The position numbers and the translations under genes are program-made. A model generated the notes under the pieces. That model was not told where the DNA came from. It did no database searches and saw only the letters and a list, made by a program, of their open reading frames with translations. 42,535 nt of DNA, from positions 1 to 42,535 of the forward strand of contig JBCCCR010000043.1 of assembly GCA_039033415.1 (NCBI GenBank), read 5' to 3'. The stretch comes from Pseudomonadota bacterium. GTDB taxonomy: Bacteria > Pseudomonadota > Gammaproteobacteria > Xanthomonadales > SZUA-38. Below are positions 25,648-37,233 of the stretch, one piece after another (the stretch's first letter is position 1; each line of letters opens with the position of its first letter).

Positions 25648-28500
25648 CTAGGCGCTCTTGCGGCGTCGCCGTGCGGCGGGCGTGCCGAGCGCTTCCCGAA
25701 GAAACCGTGCCGTGTGAGACGGCTGGTGCTCTGCCACTTTTTCCGGCGTGCCTGTCACCAGGATTTCTCCACCACCATCGCCGCCCTCCGGCCCGAGGTC
25801 GATCACCCAGTCCGCGGTCTTGATCACGTCCAGGTTATGTTCGATGACCACAATGGTGTTGCCGTGGTCTCGAAGCCGGTGGAGTACGCCCAGCAGTTGC
25901 TCGATATCGTGAAAGTGCAGACCTGTCGTGGGTTCGTCGAGGATATAAAGCGTCTTGCCCGTATCCCGTTTAGAAAGCTCTTTTGCCAGCTTGACGCGCT
26001 GCGCTTCGCCGCCCGATAGGGTGGTGGCGGCCTGGCCAAGCTGGATATAGGAGAGCCCCACGTCCATCAGCGTCTGAAGCTTGCGCGCCACGACAGGCAC
26101 CGGGCTGAAGAACTCCAGCGCGTCCTCGACGGTCAGCTCCAGCACCTGGTGGATGTTGAGGCCTTTGTAGCGCACCTCCAGCGTTTCCCGGTTGTAGCGC
26201 TGGCCTTTGCACACGTCACAAGGCACGTACACGTCGGGGAGAAAGTGCATCTCCACCCGGATCATGCCGTCTCCCTGGCACGCCTCGCAGCGTCCGCCGC
26301 GAACGTTGAAGCTGAAGCGCCCAGGCTTGTATCCCCGCGAACGCGACTCCTGGGTGCCGGCAAACAGCTCGCGGATCGGCGTAAACAGCCCCGCATAGGT
26401 GGCGGGATTGGAGCGGGGCGTCCGACCGATGGGGCTCTGGTTGATTTCCACGACCTTGTCGAACTGGTCCAGGCCCGTGATCCTGCGATGCGGCGCGGGC
26501 CGGGTGTTGCTGCCGTTGATCTCAGCCGCGGCCAGGCGGTAGAGCGTGTCGTTAATCAGGGTGGATTTGCCGGAGCCCGAGACGCCCGTGACGCAGGTCA
26601 GCAGCCCTACCGGCACCTCGAGGTTGACCTTTTTAAGGTTATTGCCGGCCGCGCCAAAGACCTTGAGCATACGTTTTTTGTCGACCGGCGTGCGCTCGGC
26701 GGGGATTTCAATCCGGCGCTTGCCGCTCAGATACTGGCCTGTGACCGATTCTTTGCATTGCTCGATCTCCTGCGCGGGGCCGGCGGCCACAATCTGACCT
26801 CCGTGCACACCTGCGCCTGGGCCGATATCCACCACGTGATCAGCGCAGCGAATGGCCTCCTCATCGTGTTCGACCACAATGACCGTATTGCCCAGGTCGC
26901 GCAGGCGGAACAGGGTGCTCAACAGCCGTTCGTTGTCGCGCTGATGAAGGCCGATGGAGGGCTCGTCCAGCACATACATCACGCCGACCAGCCCGGCACC
27001 GATCTGGCTGGCCAGCCGGATGCGCTGCGCCTCACCGCCTGACAGCGTGTCGGCCTGACGCTCAAGGGTCAGGTAATCAAGGCCAACGTTTACCAGAAAA
27101 GACAGCCTTTCGCGGATCTCCTTAACAATCTTGTCCGCGATCTCTCCGCGCCAGCCCTGGAGCTTGAGCGCCTCGAATCGATCGAGCGCCTGACCCACCG
27201 GCAGGCGGGTCATGGTCGGCAGGTTGTCCTCGCCGACGAACACGTGCCGCGCGCCCCGGTTGAGACGCTGGCCTTCACAATCCGGACAGACCTTCTCGGA
27301 GATGTAACGGCTGAGCTCTTCGCGCACCATCGGCGACTCGGTTTCCCGATAGCGTCGCTCAAGGTTCGGAATAATCCCCTCGAATCGATGCTGGCGTTCC
27401 CAGCGGTCACCGCCCTCGTTTAAATAAGAGAACTTAATTTTCTGCTCGCCGGAACCCTGGAGCACCACCTTTCGGACCGAAGCGGGCAACTCCTTAAAAG
27501 GTGTCTCGATGTCGAACTTGTAGTGTTTGGCCAGCGACTTGATGAGCTGGAAATAATAAGCGTTGCGGCGGTCCCAGCCGCGAACCGCACCGCCCGCAAG
27601 GCTCCGCTCGGGATGCGCAACCACGCGGTCGGGATCGAACACCTGAATCACGCCCAGGCCGTCACAGGTGCTGCAGGCGCCGGTGGGATTATTAAAGGAG
27701 AACAGCCGCGGCTCCAGTTCCGGCAGGCTGTAGCCGCACACCGGGCAGGAGAACTTTGAGGAGAACACAAGCTCGGTGCCGTCATCGTCCATGCTCACGA
27801 CGCGCGCCACGCCGTTCGCGAGGTTGAGGGCGGTTTCAAACGATTCCGCCAGGCGCTGCTTCATGTCTTCCCGCACCTTAAATCGGTCGACAACCGCTTC
27901 GATGGTGTGTTTCACCCGCAGCGCCAGCTCGGGAACGTTGTCCAGGTCAACCACCTTCCCGTCCACCCGCGCACGCACAAAACCCTGCGAGCGGAGCTCG
28001 TCGAACACCTGCACGTGCTCGCCTTTTCGTTCTTTAACCACGGGCGCCAGCAGCATCAGGCGCGACCCCTCAGGCTGTGCGAGCACCTGATCGACCATCT
28101 GACTGACGGTTTGCGCGTCCAGCACCTCGTCGTGATCCGGGCAGCGAGGGATCCCCACCCGCGCGTACAGCAGCCGCAGGTAGTCGTAGATTTCCGTAAT
28201 GGTGCCGACTGTCGATCGCGGGTTGTGAGAGGTGGACTTCTGCTCGATAGAGATGGCCGGCGACAGGCCTTCGATATGGTCGACGTCGGGCTTTTCCATC
28301 ATCGACAGAAACTGCCGCGCGTAGGCGGACAGCGACTCGACGTAGCGACGCTGCCCCTCAGCGTAGATCGTGTCGAACGCGAGCGATGATTTGCCTGACC
28401 CGGAAAGGCCGGTAAACACAATCAGCTGGTCGCGCGGCAGCTCCAGGTCCACGTTCGCCAGGTTGTGTGTTCGTGCGCCCCGAATGGAGATCTGATCCAT
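25648..28500 (-). CDS. uvrA: Excinuclease ABC subunit UvrA
   Basis: 950 residues, normal for UvrA, the damage-recognition ATPase of nucleotide excision repair. The two ABC modules have Walker [10 protein letters not shown] (31-39) and GVSGSGKST (~640), signatures LSGGEAQR in both halves and Walker [12 protein letters not shown] and [11 protein letters not shown]. Zinc motifs CPVCGYS...[17 protein letters not shown] and CEACQGDG...[10 protein letters not shown] are intact. The C-terminus ends in the basic ARRRRKSA. Confidence 0.98.
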   Translation of the reverse strand: MDQISIRGARTHNLANVDLELPRDQLIVFTGLSGSGKSSLAFDTIYAEGQRRYVESLSAYARQFLSMMEKPDVDHIEGLSPAISIEQKSTSHNPRSTVGTITEIYDYLRLLYARVGIPRCPDHDEVLDAQTVSQMVDQVLAQPEGSRLMLLAPVVKERKGEHVQVFDELRSQGFVRARVDGKVVDLDNVPELALRVKHTIEAVVDRFKVREDMKQRLAESFETALNLANGVARVVSMDDDGTELVFSSKFSCPVCGYSLPELEPRLFSFNNPTGACSTCDGLGVIQVFDPDRVVAHPERSLAGGAVRGWDRRNAYYFQLIKSLAKHYKFDIETPFKELPASVRKVVLQGSGEQKIKFSYLNEGGDRWERQHRFEGIIPNLERRYRETESPMVREELSRYISEKVCPDCEGQRLNRGARHVFVGEDNLPTMTRLPVGQALDRFEALKLQGWRGEIADKIVKEIRERLSFLVNVGLDYLTLERQADTLSGGEAQRIRLASQIGAGLVGVMYVLDEPSIGLHQRDNERLLSTLFRLRDLGNTVIVVEHDEEAIRCADHVVDIGPGAGVHGGQIVAAGPAQEIEQCKESVTGQYLSGKRRIEIPAERTPVDKKRMLKVFGAAGNNLKKVNLEVPVGLLTCVTGVSGSGKSTLINDTLYRLAAAEINGSNTRPAPHRRITGLDQFDKVVEINQSPIGRTPRSNPATYAGLFTPIRELFAGTQESRSRGYKPGRFSFNVRGGRCEACQGDGMIRVEMHFLPDVYVPCDVCKGQRYNRETLEVRYKGLNIHQVLELTVEDALEFFSPVPVVARKLQTLMDVGLSYIQLGQAATTLSGGEAQRVKLAKELSKRDTGKTLYILDEPTTGLHFHDIEQLLGVLHRLRDHGNTIVVIEHNLDVIKTADWVIDLGPEGGDGGGEILVTGTPEKVAEHQPSHTARFLREALGTPAARRRRKSA

Positions 28501-28535
28501 AAATCCTGCGGCCCGTTTGCGAGGGGAAACCGATA

Positions 28536-28565
28536 ACTATAAGCGCGTTCGGGGCGCCCGCGCAA
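28536..28565 (-). promoter_or_regulatory. Probable uvrA promoter
   Basis: On the minus strand TTGCGC (28565-28560), an 18-base spacer and TATAGT (28541-28536) lie 35 bases upstream of the uvrA start. No LexA-type CTGT-n8-ACAG box is visible in the gap, so SOS control of the E. coli kind is not indicated. Confidence 0.45.
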
Positions 28566-28600
28566 AGCTCGACCGTGTCTAATATTTCTTGCGGCGATCG

Positions 28601-28629
28601 TTGACTGAGAGCCGCTCATTCGGTAGCAT
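28601..28629 (+). promoter_or_regulatory. Promoter of the rplU-rpmA operon
   Basis: TTGACT (28601-28606), a 17-base spacer and TAGCAT (28624-28629) lie 38 bases upstream of rplU. GGAG precedes the rplU ATG. Confidence 0.6.
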
Positions 28630-28667
28630 CCTCGCTCTTTTGTGGCCAACTTTTCTGGAGCACGACG

Positions 28668-29321
28668 ATGTACGCTGTTTTCGCCACTGGTGGCAAACAA
28701 TATCGCGCTGAACCCGGTGACCGGATTCGCGTAGAAAAGCTGGATGCTGACGAAGGCGCCCAAATCGAGCTTGACCAGGTGATGCTGGTCGCCGACGGCG
28801 ACGACGTGACAATCGGTGAGCCGCTGGTCAGCGGTAGCGTGGTGCAGGCTCGCGTTGTGGGCCACGGTCGGGGCGATAAGATCAGAATCGTCAAATTCCG
28901 TCGCCGTAAGCACAGCCGTAAGCAAATGGGCCATCGCCAGTACTACACCGAGCTGGAGATTGTGGGTGTCGGCGCTGCCGGCAGCAAGCCCGCCGCCAAG
29001 CCCAAGGCTGAAGCCAAGCCGAAGGCAGAGCCCAAGCCGGAACCGAAGGCCGAGCCGGCCGCTGACGCTGAAGCGCCCGCGCTGAAGTTCCTGGACGGTC
29101 CAAACGGTGAGCCGGATGACCTGCAGCGTATTTCCGGCGTAGGTCCGGTGCTCGAGCGCAAGCTCAATGGGCTGGGCATCTACCACTACAGTCAGATTGC
29201 GGCCTTTACGCCGGAGCAGATCGCTCAGGTGGACGAAGTGCTGAACTTTAAGGGTCGCATTGAACGAGATAACTGGCTCACTCAGGCGACGGAGCTTGAG
29301 CAGGCCAAGAACGAGGACTGA
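28668..29321 (+). CDS. rplU: Large-subunit ribosomal protein bL21 with a C-terminal helix-hairpin-helix extension
   Basis: 217 residues, twice the usual ~103. Residues 1-103 are ordinary bL21 ([37 protein letters not shown]). Residues ~104-140 are a Lys/Ala/Pro/Glu-rich linker with KPKAE/KPEPK repeats. Residues ~143-217 form a compact domain with [20 protein letters not shown], a helix-hairpin-helix of the type found in DNA/RNA-binding proteins, followed by [12 protein letters not shown]. The frame is unbroken and rpmA follows after three bases, so the extension is part of the gene. I recall similar extensions in alphaproteobacterial bL21; its role is not known to me. Confidence 0.95.
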   Translation: MYAVFATGGKQYRAEPGDRIRVEKLDADEGAQIELDQVMLVADGDDVTIGEPLVSGSVVQARVVGHGRGDKIRIVKFRRRKHSRKQMGHRQYYTELEIVGVGAAGSKPAAKPKAEAKPKAEPKPEPKAEPAADAEAPALKFLDGPNGEPDDLQRISGVGPVLERKLNGLGIYHYSQIAAFTPEQIAQVDEVLNFKGRIERDNWLTQATELEQAKNED

Positions 29322-29324
29322 TCC

Positions 29325-29588
29325 ATGGCTCATAAGAAAGCAGGCGGTAGTACCCGCAACGGTCGCGATTCGAACCCTAAGTATCTGGGCGTCAAGCGCT
29401 ACGGCGGTGAGGCGGTGAAAGCCGGCAATATCCTGGTTCGCCAGCGCGGCACCCGCTTCCACGCTGGTGAAAACGTGGGTCTCGGACGAGATCACACGCT
29501 GTTTGCCCTGGTTGATGGACGCGTAACGTTTGCCCAGAAGGGCCCTAAGAACCGCAAGTTTGTTGCCGTGGAGCCGCTCGAGGCCTAA
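29325..29588 (+). CDS. rpmA: Large-subunit ribosomal protein bL27
   Basis: 87 residues with the conserved [16 protein letters not shown] start, [10 protein letters not shown] and [12 protein letters not shown]. The N-terminal tail reaches the peptidyl-transferase centre. No cleavable N-terminal extension of the Firmicutes type is present. It is co-transcribed with rplU and followed by a strong terminator at 29642. Confidence 0.98.
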   Translation: MAHKKAGGSTRNGRDSNPKYLGVKRYGGEAVKAGNILVRQRGTRFHAGENVGLGRDHTLFALVDGRVTFAQKGPKNRKFVAVEPLEA

Positions 29589-29641
29589 GCCTGGCCGCAG
29601 CGGCGCTCTGAAACTCAGAGCACATGCCACCGATTTGCCAG

Positions 29642-29669
29642 ACGCGGGCCCAGGCCCGCGTTTTTTTTT
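29642..29669 (+). terminator. Rho-independent terminator after rpmA
   Basis: ACGCGGGCC pairs with GGCCCGCGT across a two-base turn (or as a seven-pair stem with a CCAG loop) and is followed by a run of T to 29669. It separates rplU-rpmA from obgE. Confidence 0.9.
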
Positions 29670-29723
29670 GCCTTTTCGTCGCCGATAATTACGGCGCGGC
29701 CGATTTGGACAGCGTGACCTTGA

Positions 29724-31096
<1,373 letters not shown>

Positions 31097-31127
31097 GGTG
31101 ATAACTCCGAATCAAAAAAAGCGCGCT

Positions 31128-31156
31128 AGTATGCCGCCGTCCGAGGTTTTTATCAA
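31128..31156 (-). promoter_or_regulatory. Promoter of rpsT
   Basis: On the minus strand TTGATA (31156-31151), a 17-base spacer and CATACT (31133-31128) lie 31 bases upstream of the rpsT ATG. Confidence 0.55.
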
Positions 31157-31191
31157 CCTTGTGGTCGTCGTGCTAGAGCCGGGTTTGGGCG

Positions 31192-32754
31192 TTGAAGCTC
31201 CTTAAGGCCACCGGGATTGTCAGCCTGATGACGCTCCTGTCGCGGGTGCTGGGTTTTGTGCGCGATGTGGTGCTCGCGCGAAGCTTCGGCGCGAGCGCCG
31301 CAACCGATGCCTTTTACGTGGCGCTGAAGGTCCCGAACCTGCTGCGGCGCATGTTTGCCGAGGGGGCTTTTTCCCTCGCGTTTGTGCCGGTGTTCTCCGA
31401 ATACCGAGCGCAGCGCTCACCCGAGGAGCTCAAAGGTTTGCTCGACGCGGTCGCCGGCGCCCTGACCGCGGTGCTGCTGGTGATCGTGGCCGTCGGAATG
31501 ATGGCGGCACCGGTGCTGGTCGCCATCTTTGCGCCGGGTTTTATCGGCGAAGCCGGCCAGTTTGCGCTGGCGACCGACATGCTGCGCATCACTTTTCCGT
31601 ACGCGCTCGCGATCTGCCTCACGGCGTTGGCTGGTGGCGTGCTGAACAGCTTTGGACGCTTTGCCGTCCCGGCCTTCACGCCGGTGCTGCTCAACGTGGC
31701 GCTCATCACCGCCGCGCTGGCGTTGGCACCGCGCATGGCCGAACCGATCAAGGCGCTGGCTTGGGGCGTGCTGGCTGCCGGGATCATTCAGCTCGCTTTC
31801 CAGATTCCTTCGCTAATGCGTCTGGGCCTGCTGCCACGACCGCGCTGGAACTGGCATCACGAGGGCGTAGTTCGGATCCGCAAGCTGATGCTGCCGGCAC
31901 TGTTTGGCTCGTCAGTAGCCCAGCTCAACATCATGCTGGATACGCTGATCGCCTCATTGATCTCCGTGGGCAGCATCACGTGGCTTTACTACTCCGATCG
32001 GCTGCTGGAATTCCCGCTGGGGCTTTTTGGCATCGCGCTGTCCACCGTCATCCTGCCGACGCTGTCGCGGCTTCACGCCGGTGCCGACGGCCAGGGCTTT
32101 TCGGCGGCCCTGGACTGGGGATTGCGGCTGGGATTGATGATTGCGCTGCCGGCGGCGCTCGGCTTGATCCTGCTGGCGCAGCCGCTGGTGGCCACGCTGT
32201 TTAACTACGGCAGCTTCGCCGACACGGACGTGATCAACACCGCAGCGAGCGTCATCGCCTACGGCGCCGGGCTGCCGGCGTTTGTGGCGATCAAGGTGCT
32301 GGCGCCGGCGTTTTACTCACGACAGGACACGCGCACACCGGTGCGGGTGGCGGTGATCGCCATGGTGTCCAACATGGTGCTGAACGTGCTGTTTGTGGTG
32401 CTGCTCATGCGTTACCCCGTCGCGCCACCGCATGCGGGGCTGGCTGCCGCCAGCTCGCTGTCGGGCTATCTGAACGCCTCGCTGCTGTACCGGCAGCTGC
32501 GGCGGGAGGGGGTGATCGTGCACAACGCTCGCTGGCTACGCAGCAGCCTGTTTATGGTGCTGGGTTGTGCGGCCATTCTGGCGATTGTTCTGACCCTCGC
32601 ACCGGCCGCGGAGCGGTGGCTGGAGGCCACGCTGCTGGAGCGTGTTCGATGGCTGTCGCTGTGTGTGATCACAGCTGCAGCAAGCTATGGTTTGCTGGCG
32701 CTCGTCATGCGGGTTCCGGTACGACCCTCGCAGTCCTGGCAGGAGTCTGACTAA
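31192..32754 (+). CDS. murJ: Lipid II flippase MurJ
   Basis: 520 residues with about 14 membrane segments of the MOP/MATE-like fold. Typical MurJ blocks: TLLSRVLGFVRDVVLA.SFGAS at the N-terminus, ALKVPNLLRRMFAEGAFS.AFVPV and the central RLLEFPLGLFGIAL. It flips lipid II across the inner membrane for peptidoglycan synthesis. The start is TTG at 31192, giving MKLLKATG..., the usual beginning; no ATG fits. It is divergent from rpsT, as in many gammaproteobacteria. Confidence 0.95.
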   Translation: MKLLKATGIVSLMTLLSRVLGFVRDVVLARSFGASAATDAFYVALKVPNLLRRMFAEGAFSLAFVPVFSEYRAQRSPEELKGLLDAVAGALTAVLLVIVAVGMMAAPVLVAIFAPGFIGEAGQFALATDMLRITFPYALAICLTALAGGVLNSFGRFAVPAFTPVLLNVALITAALALAPRMAEPIKALAWGVLAAGIIQLAFQIPSLMRLGLLPRPRWNWHHEGVVRIRKLMLPALFGSSVAQLNIMLDTLIASLISVGSITWLYYSDRLLEFPLGLFGIALSTVILPTLSRLHAGADGQGFSAALDWGLRLGLMIALPAALGLILLAQPLVATLFNYGSFADTDVINTAASVIAYGAGLPAFVAIKVLAPAFYSRQDTRTPVRVAVIAMVSNMVLNVLFVVLLMRYPVAPPHAGLAAASSLSGYLNASLLYRQLRREGVIVHNARWLRSSLFMVLGCAAILAIVLTLAPAAERWLEATLLERVRWLSLCVITAAASYGLLALVMRVPVRPSQSWQESD

Positions 32755-32817
32755 GCTCGTTTTTGCCCCTGCCGCTGGCTATACTCGACCGCTTATGTGC
32801 TGCTTTTCATACCAACA

Positions 32818-33732
32818 GTGAAGCTCTTTCGCGACCTGGATTTGCGCCAGCCGATTGCGCCCGCCTGTGTGGCGACCATCGGCAATTTTGACGGCATCCA
32901 TCTGGGGCATCAGGCCCTGATCGACCGGGTCGAAAAAGAGGCGGCGGCAAGGGAGCTGGCGGCAGTGCTAGTTACCTTTGAGCCGTTGGCGCGCGAGTAC
33001 TTTGCGCCGGAGAAAGCGCCGGGTCGAATCTATAACGCCTCGCAGCGGATTCGACAGCTATCCCGCCAGCATCTGGACGCCGTCTGGCTGATGCGTTTCA
33101 ACCGCTATTTGGCGTCGCTGTCGGCCGATGAGTTTGTGCAGTACCTGATCAAGGGCATCAACCCCCAGCTGGTGGTGGTCGGGGAAGGCTTTCGCTTTGG
33201 CCGGGATCGGGCCGGTACGGTCGAAAGCCTTGGCTTCGGGGGCGCCGTTGAGGTGGTCGCCATGCCGGCGGTGTGTGTCGACGACGAGCGGGTGAGCAGT
33301 ACGCGCATCCGCCGCGTATTGGCTGACGGCGACATGGACGCGGCGGGGCGCCTGCTCGGACGGCCCTTTGGCATGTACGGCCGGGTGGTGCGAGGCCAGC
33401 AGCTGGGCCGGACCCTCGGCTTTCCGACCGCGAATATCCGGCTGCACCGGCGCAGCACCCCAATCAACGGGATCTTTGCCGTTCGGGTTTCGGGCGGTGG
33501 CTTGACGCAGCAGCCTGGAGTGGCCAGCATCGGCACCCGGCCTACGGTGGGCGGTAAAGAAACGCTGCTGGAGGTGCACGTGTTCGATTTCAGCGGTGAC
33601 CTCTATGGCACCCATCTGGACGTGACGCTGGTGGCCAAGCTGCGGGACGAAGAAAAATTTGACGACCTGGATACGATGACAGTCCAGATGCATGAGGACG
33701 CCAGGCAGGCGCGTGAGCTCCTGGCGGCCTGA
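32818..33732 (+). CDS. ribF: Bifunctional riboflavin kinase / FMN adenylyltransferase
   Basis: 304 residues from GTG at 32818, chosen because it gives the family start MKLFRDL; a GTG at 32797 would add seven residues. The N-terminal nucleotidyltransferase shows TIGNFDGIHLGHQALI and RFGRDRAGT. The C-terminal kinase begins near 185 with GRVVRGQQLGRTLGFPTANI. It makes FMN and FAD. It lies 12 bases before ileS, part of murJ-ribF-ileS-lspA. Confidence 0.96.
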   Translation: MKLFRDLDLRQPIAPACVATIGNFDGIHLGHQALIDRVEKEAAARELAAVLVTFEPLAREYFAPEKAPGRIYNASQRIRQLSRQHLDAVWLMRFNRYLASLSADEFVQYLIKGINPQLVVVGEGFRFGRDRAGTVESLGFGGAVEVVAMPAVCVDDERVSSTRIRRVLADGDMDAAGRLLGRPFGMYGRVVRGQQLGRTLGFPTANIRLHRRSTPINGIFAVRVSGGGLTQQPGVASIGTRPTVGGKETLLEVHVFDFSGDLYGTHLDVTLVAKLRDEEKFDDLDTMTVQMHEDARQARELLAA

Positions 33733-33744
33733 CAAGGATAGAAA

Positions 33745-36570
33745 GTGACCAATAGCTACAAAGAAACGCTGAATCTGCCAAAAACGTCTTTCCCGATGAA
33801 AGGCAACCTGGCTCAGCGTGAGCCGCAGATGCTCAAGCAATGGGCGGAGAGCGGGCATTTCGAGAAAATTCGCGAGCACAACGCCTCGCGCGACAAGACC
33901 TGGGTGCTCCATGACGGCCCGCCCTATGCCAATGGCGCGATTCACCTGGGTCACGCGGTCAACAAGATCCTGAAAGACATGATCGTGAAGTCGCGCATGC
34001 TCGACGGCTATTACTCGCCGTACGTACCTGGCTGGGACTGTCATGGTCTGCCGATCGAACTCCAGGTCGAAAAGAAGGTGGGCAAGGTCGGGCAGAAGGT
34101 GGATGCTGCCGAGTTTCGGAAGCGCTGTCGCGAATATGCGCTGAAGCAGATCGACGTGCAGCGCGACGGCTTCAAGCGCCTCGGCGGCATCGGCGATTGG
34201 GACAACCCCTATCAGACGCTGAACTTCCAGTACGAAGCCGACATGCTGCGTGCGCTGTCGCAGATCATCGATAAAGGGCATCTGGTTCGCGGCGCGAAGC
34301 CCGTGCACTGGTGTTTTGACTGCGGCTCAGCGTTGGCGGAAGCCGAAATCGAGTACATGGACAAAACCTCGCCGGCCATCGACGTCGCGTTCGACGCGGT
34401 GGATCCGGGCGACCTGGCAAAGCGTTTTGGCTACGACCTTCAGGGCGAGCGGGTCAGCGTGGTCATCTGGACCACCACACCCTGGACCCTGCCGGCCAAC
34501 CAGGCGGTGTCTCTGCATCCCGAGTTTGATTATCAGCTGGTGCGCTTCGGCGCGGATCACCTGCTGGTGCTCGTCGGCGAACTGACGGAAACCTGCCTGC
34601 AGCGCTACGGCGCCGAGGGTGAGCCAGAGGTGCTGGGTTCCGCCAAAGGCGCCGCGCTGGAGCTGGTGCAGGTCAAACATCCCTTCGACGACCGCCAGGT
34701 GCCTCTGATTCTCGGGGATCACGTCACCACCGAAGCGGGTACCGGTAGCGTTCATACGGCGCCGGCCCACGGTCAGGAGGACTTTGAGGTGGGTGCCCAA
34801 TACGAGCTTCCCGTGGTCAACCCGGTGGGAGACAACGGATTGTTTGTCGAAGGCACCCCGATCTTTGCCGGCGAGCACGTGTGGAAAGCCAACGATCACA
34901 TCATCGAAGTGCTTCGCGAAAACGACGTGCTCCTAAAGGCCGAAGACTACACGCATAGCTATCCCCACTGCTGGCGGCACAAGACGCCCACAGCGTTTCG
35001 GGTCACGCCGCAGTGGTTTATTTCTATGGAGAAGGAAGGGCTGCGCAAAAACGTGCTGGCGACAATCCCGGACGTACGCTGGGTGCCCGATTGGGGCGAG
35101 CAGCGCATGCAGGGCATGATCGAAAGCCGTCCCGACTGGTGTATCTCCCGGCAGCGTACCTGGGGTGTGCCAATCGCGATCTTCGCCCATAAGGAAACCC
35201 ATCTGCCGCATCCGGATAGTGCGGAGCTGATGCGCAAAGTGGCCGACCTGGTCGAGGCTGAGGGTGTAGACGCCTGGTACGACCTCGACCCGACCACGCT
35301 CATCGGTGATGAGGCGGCGGACTATGAAAAGGTCACCGACATCCTGGACGTATGGTTCGATTCCGGCGCCTCTCATTATTGTGTGCTGGCTCGGCGGAAA
35401 GAGCTGCCAGAAATCGCTGACATGTACCTGGAAGGTTCCGATCAGCATCGGGGCTGGTTCCAGTCGTCGCTGCTGACCAGCGTGGCGATGCATGGCCGCG
35501 CGCCCTACCGACAGGTATTGACCCACGGCTTCACCGTCAATTCTGACGGCAAAAAGATGTCGAAGTCGGAGGGTAATGCGGTCGAGCCGCAGAAGGTAAT
35601 GAACTCGCTCGGCGCTGACGTTCTTCGGCTTTGGGTCGCTGCGGCGGACTATCGCTATGAGATGTCTGTCTCTGAGGAGATCCTGCGGCGGGTGTCAGAT
35701 TCCTACCGGCGGATCCGCAACACGGCGCGATACCTCCTGGGTAACCTCAATGGATTCGACCCGGCCACCGACGTCATGCCGGTGGAAGACTGCCTGGCAC
35801 TAGATCGATGGGCCATGGGGCGCGCTCACGAATTACAGCAGGCGGTGATCAGCGCCTACGGCGACTATCAGTACCACCAGATCTTCCAGAAGATCCATCA
35901 CTTCTGTTCCGTGGACATGGGTGCCTTCTATCTGGATGTGATCAAAGACCGTCTGTACACCACGCAGCCGGACAGCCGCGCGCGCCGGTCGGCGCAGACG
36001 GCAATGCATCATATTCTGGAAGCGATGGCGCGCTGGCTCGCGCCCATCCTCAGCTTCACGTCCGAGGAGATATGGCAGGCCATGCCCGGCGAGCGGGCCG
36101 ACAGCGTGTTCATGGAAACCTGGTACGAAGCGCTCCCTGCCAAACCCGAAGACGATGCGTGTGACGACGAATTCTGGCGACTGGTGCTGGCGGTGCGCGA
36201 GGCGGTCAGCCCCGAGCTGGAGGCGCTGCGCCGGGAAGGTGACATCGGCGCGTCGCTGGACGCTGAGGTGTCGGTCTATCTGCCGGCAGCGCTCTATCAA
36301 AAGCTGCTGCCTATCGACAACGAGCTGCGGTTTGTCTTGATCACCTCCGGCGCTGGCTTGTTCCCGCTTGAGGACAAGCCTGATGACGCCCTCACGGCGA
36401 CGGTGGACGAGCAGGAAATCGCTTTGACCGTGTCGCGCAGCAGCTACGAGAAGTGTGAGCGTTGCTGGCATCGGCGCGCAGACATCGGGATGTCATTGGC
36501 GCATCCCAATCTGTGTGGTCGCTGCCTGGTCAACGTCGTCGGCCAGGGCGAAACCCGGCACTTTGCATGA
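33745..36570 (+). CDS. ileS: Isoleucyl-tRNA synthetase
   Basis: 941 residues, bacterial type 1. HIGH motif as HLGH in [11 protein letters not shown] (near 70), the editing domain insert with [13 protein letters not shown], the KMSKS motif in [12 protein letters not shown] and a C-terminal zinc finger CERCWHRR...CGRCLVNV. The start is GTG (33745) with AAGGA upstream. The stop overlaps the lspA start (ATGA). Confidence 0.98.
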   Translation: MTNSYKETLNLPKTSFPMKGNLAQREPQMLKQWAESGHFEKIREHNASRDKTWVLHDGPPYANGAIHLGHAVNKILKDMIVKSRMLDGYYSPYVPGWDCHGLPIELQVEKKVGKVGQKVDAAEFRKRCREYALKQIDVQRDGFKRLGGIGDWDNPYQTLNFQYEADMLRALSQIIDKGHLVRGAKPVHWCFDCGSALAEAEIEYMDKTSPAIDVAFDAVDPGDLAKRFGYDLQGERVSVVIWTTTPWTLPANQAVSLHPEFDYQLVRFGADHLLVLVGELTETCLQRYGAEGEPEVLGSAKGAALELVQVKHPFDDRQVPLILGDHVTTEAGTGSVHTAPAHGQEDFEVGAQYELPVVNPVGDNGLFVEGTPIFAGEHVWKANDHIIEVLRENDVLLKAEDYTHSYPHCWRHKTPTAFRVTPQWFISMEKEGLRKNVLATIPDVRWVPDWGEQRMQGMIESRPDWCISRQRTWGVPIAIFAHKETHLPHPDSAELMRKVADLVEAEGVDAWYDLDPTTLIGDEAADYEKVTDILDVWFDSGASHYCVLARRKELPEIADMYLEGSDQHRGWFQSSLLTSVAMHGRAPYRQVLTHGFTVNSDGKKMSKSEGNAVEPQKVMNSLGADVLRLWVAAADYRYEMSVSEEILRRVSDSYRRIRNTARYLLGNLNGFDPATDVMPVEDCLALDRWAMGRAHELQQAVISAYGDYQYHQIFQKIHHFCSVDMGAFYLDVIKDRLYTTQPDSRARRSAQTAMHHILEAMARWLAPILSFTSEEIWQAMPGERADSVFMETWYEALPAKPEDDACDDEFWRLVLAVREAVSPELEALRREGDIGASLDAEVSVYLPAALYQKLLPIDNELRFVLITSGAGLFPLEDKPDDALTATVDEQEIALTVSRSSYEKCERCWHRRADIGMSLAHPNLCGRCLVNVVGQGETRHFA

Positions 36571-37058
36571 AACCGGGCGGCGCGTTGCCCTGGCTTTGGC
36601 TGTCGGGGGTGATTATTGCCCTCGATCAGCTGACCAAGTGGATTGCGGTCGACAGCCTGGAGCGCTTCGAGAGCATTCCGGTGTTTCCCGGGCTGAACTG
36701 GACGCTGCTATATAACTTTGGCGCGGCCTTCAGCTTCCTGAACGTGCCGGGCGGGGCGCAGCGTTGGCTCTTTACCGGGCTGGCGGTGGTGATCAGCGCA
36801 GTGCTGCTGGTCTGGCTATCGCGCACCCCGCGCTCTGACTGGCGCACCGCCGTGCCCCTCGCGCTGATTGTCGGCGGTGCCTTGGGCAACGTCATCGACC
36901 GCATCCGCCTGGGCTACGTCATCGACTTTATCGACGTCTACTACCGCCAGTGGCATTGGCCTGCTTTCAACATCGCAGACTCCGCGATCACCGTTGCTGC
37001 CGTCTTTCTGGTGGTATGGGGCTTCCGCAACGCTCCGGAAAACCAGCAGTCGGACTGA
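36567..37058 (+). CDS. lspA: Lipoprotein signal peptidase
   Basis: 163 residues with four membrane helices. The aspartyl protease pair is in [19 protein letters not shown] and [17 protein letters not shown] is the conserved first-helix end. It cleaves prolipoprotein signal peptides after lipidation. The ATG chosen overlaps the ileS stop; the frame is open upstream inside ileS but has no reason to start there. The usual next genes fkpB and ispH are absent here. Confidence 0.97.
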   Translation: MKPGGALPWLWLSGVIIALDQLTKWIAVDSLERFESIPVFPGLNWTLLYNFGAAFSFLNVPGGAQRWLFTGLAVVISAVLLVWLSRTPRSDWRTAVPLALIVGGALGNVIDRIRLGYVIDFIDVYYRQWHWPAFNIADSAITVAAVFLVVWGFRNAPENQQSD

Positions 37059-37114
37059 ATTTTTGCGGGCATTTGCACTCAAATTGTGGGAATATTTTCC
37101 GCCAAATGTTGTAA

Positions 37115-37145
37115 TTGTGTGAAATAGTTCACGATTCGCTATAAA
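37115..37145 (+). promoter_or_regulatory. CRP/Clp-like palindrome over a candidate promoter of the diguanylate cyclase
   Basis: TGTGA-AATAGT-TCACG (37118-37133) matches the CRP/Vfr/Clp consensus TGTGA-n6-TCACA at nine of ten positions and has the usual A/T flanks. A possible promoter TTGTGT (37116-37121), 18 bases, TATAAA (37140-37145) overlaps it; if that is used, binding would repress. The 175-base gap between lspA and the cyclase gene otherwise holds a GTCGG/CCGAC inverted repeat (37189-37206) and no small gene I can see. Confidence 0.5.
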
Positions 37146-37233
37146 AAACAATAATTTGCGACGGGAATCTCTCTTGGTTTCTTTTTCAGTCGGGTAGACT
37201 GCCGACAGTCATAGGGGTCAAAACAATAAAACC

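Noticed and set aside
28566-28600. LexA/SOS box upstream of uvrA
   Set aside because: No CTGT-n8-ACAG or close variant could be found in the uvrA-rplU gap.
33058-34308. 416-residue open frame on the minus strand
   Set aside because: It is antisense to ribF and ileS, both of which are intact and certain; His/Gln/Arg-rich shadow composition.
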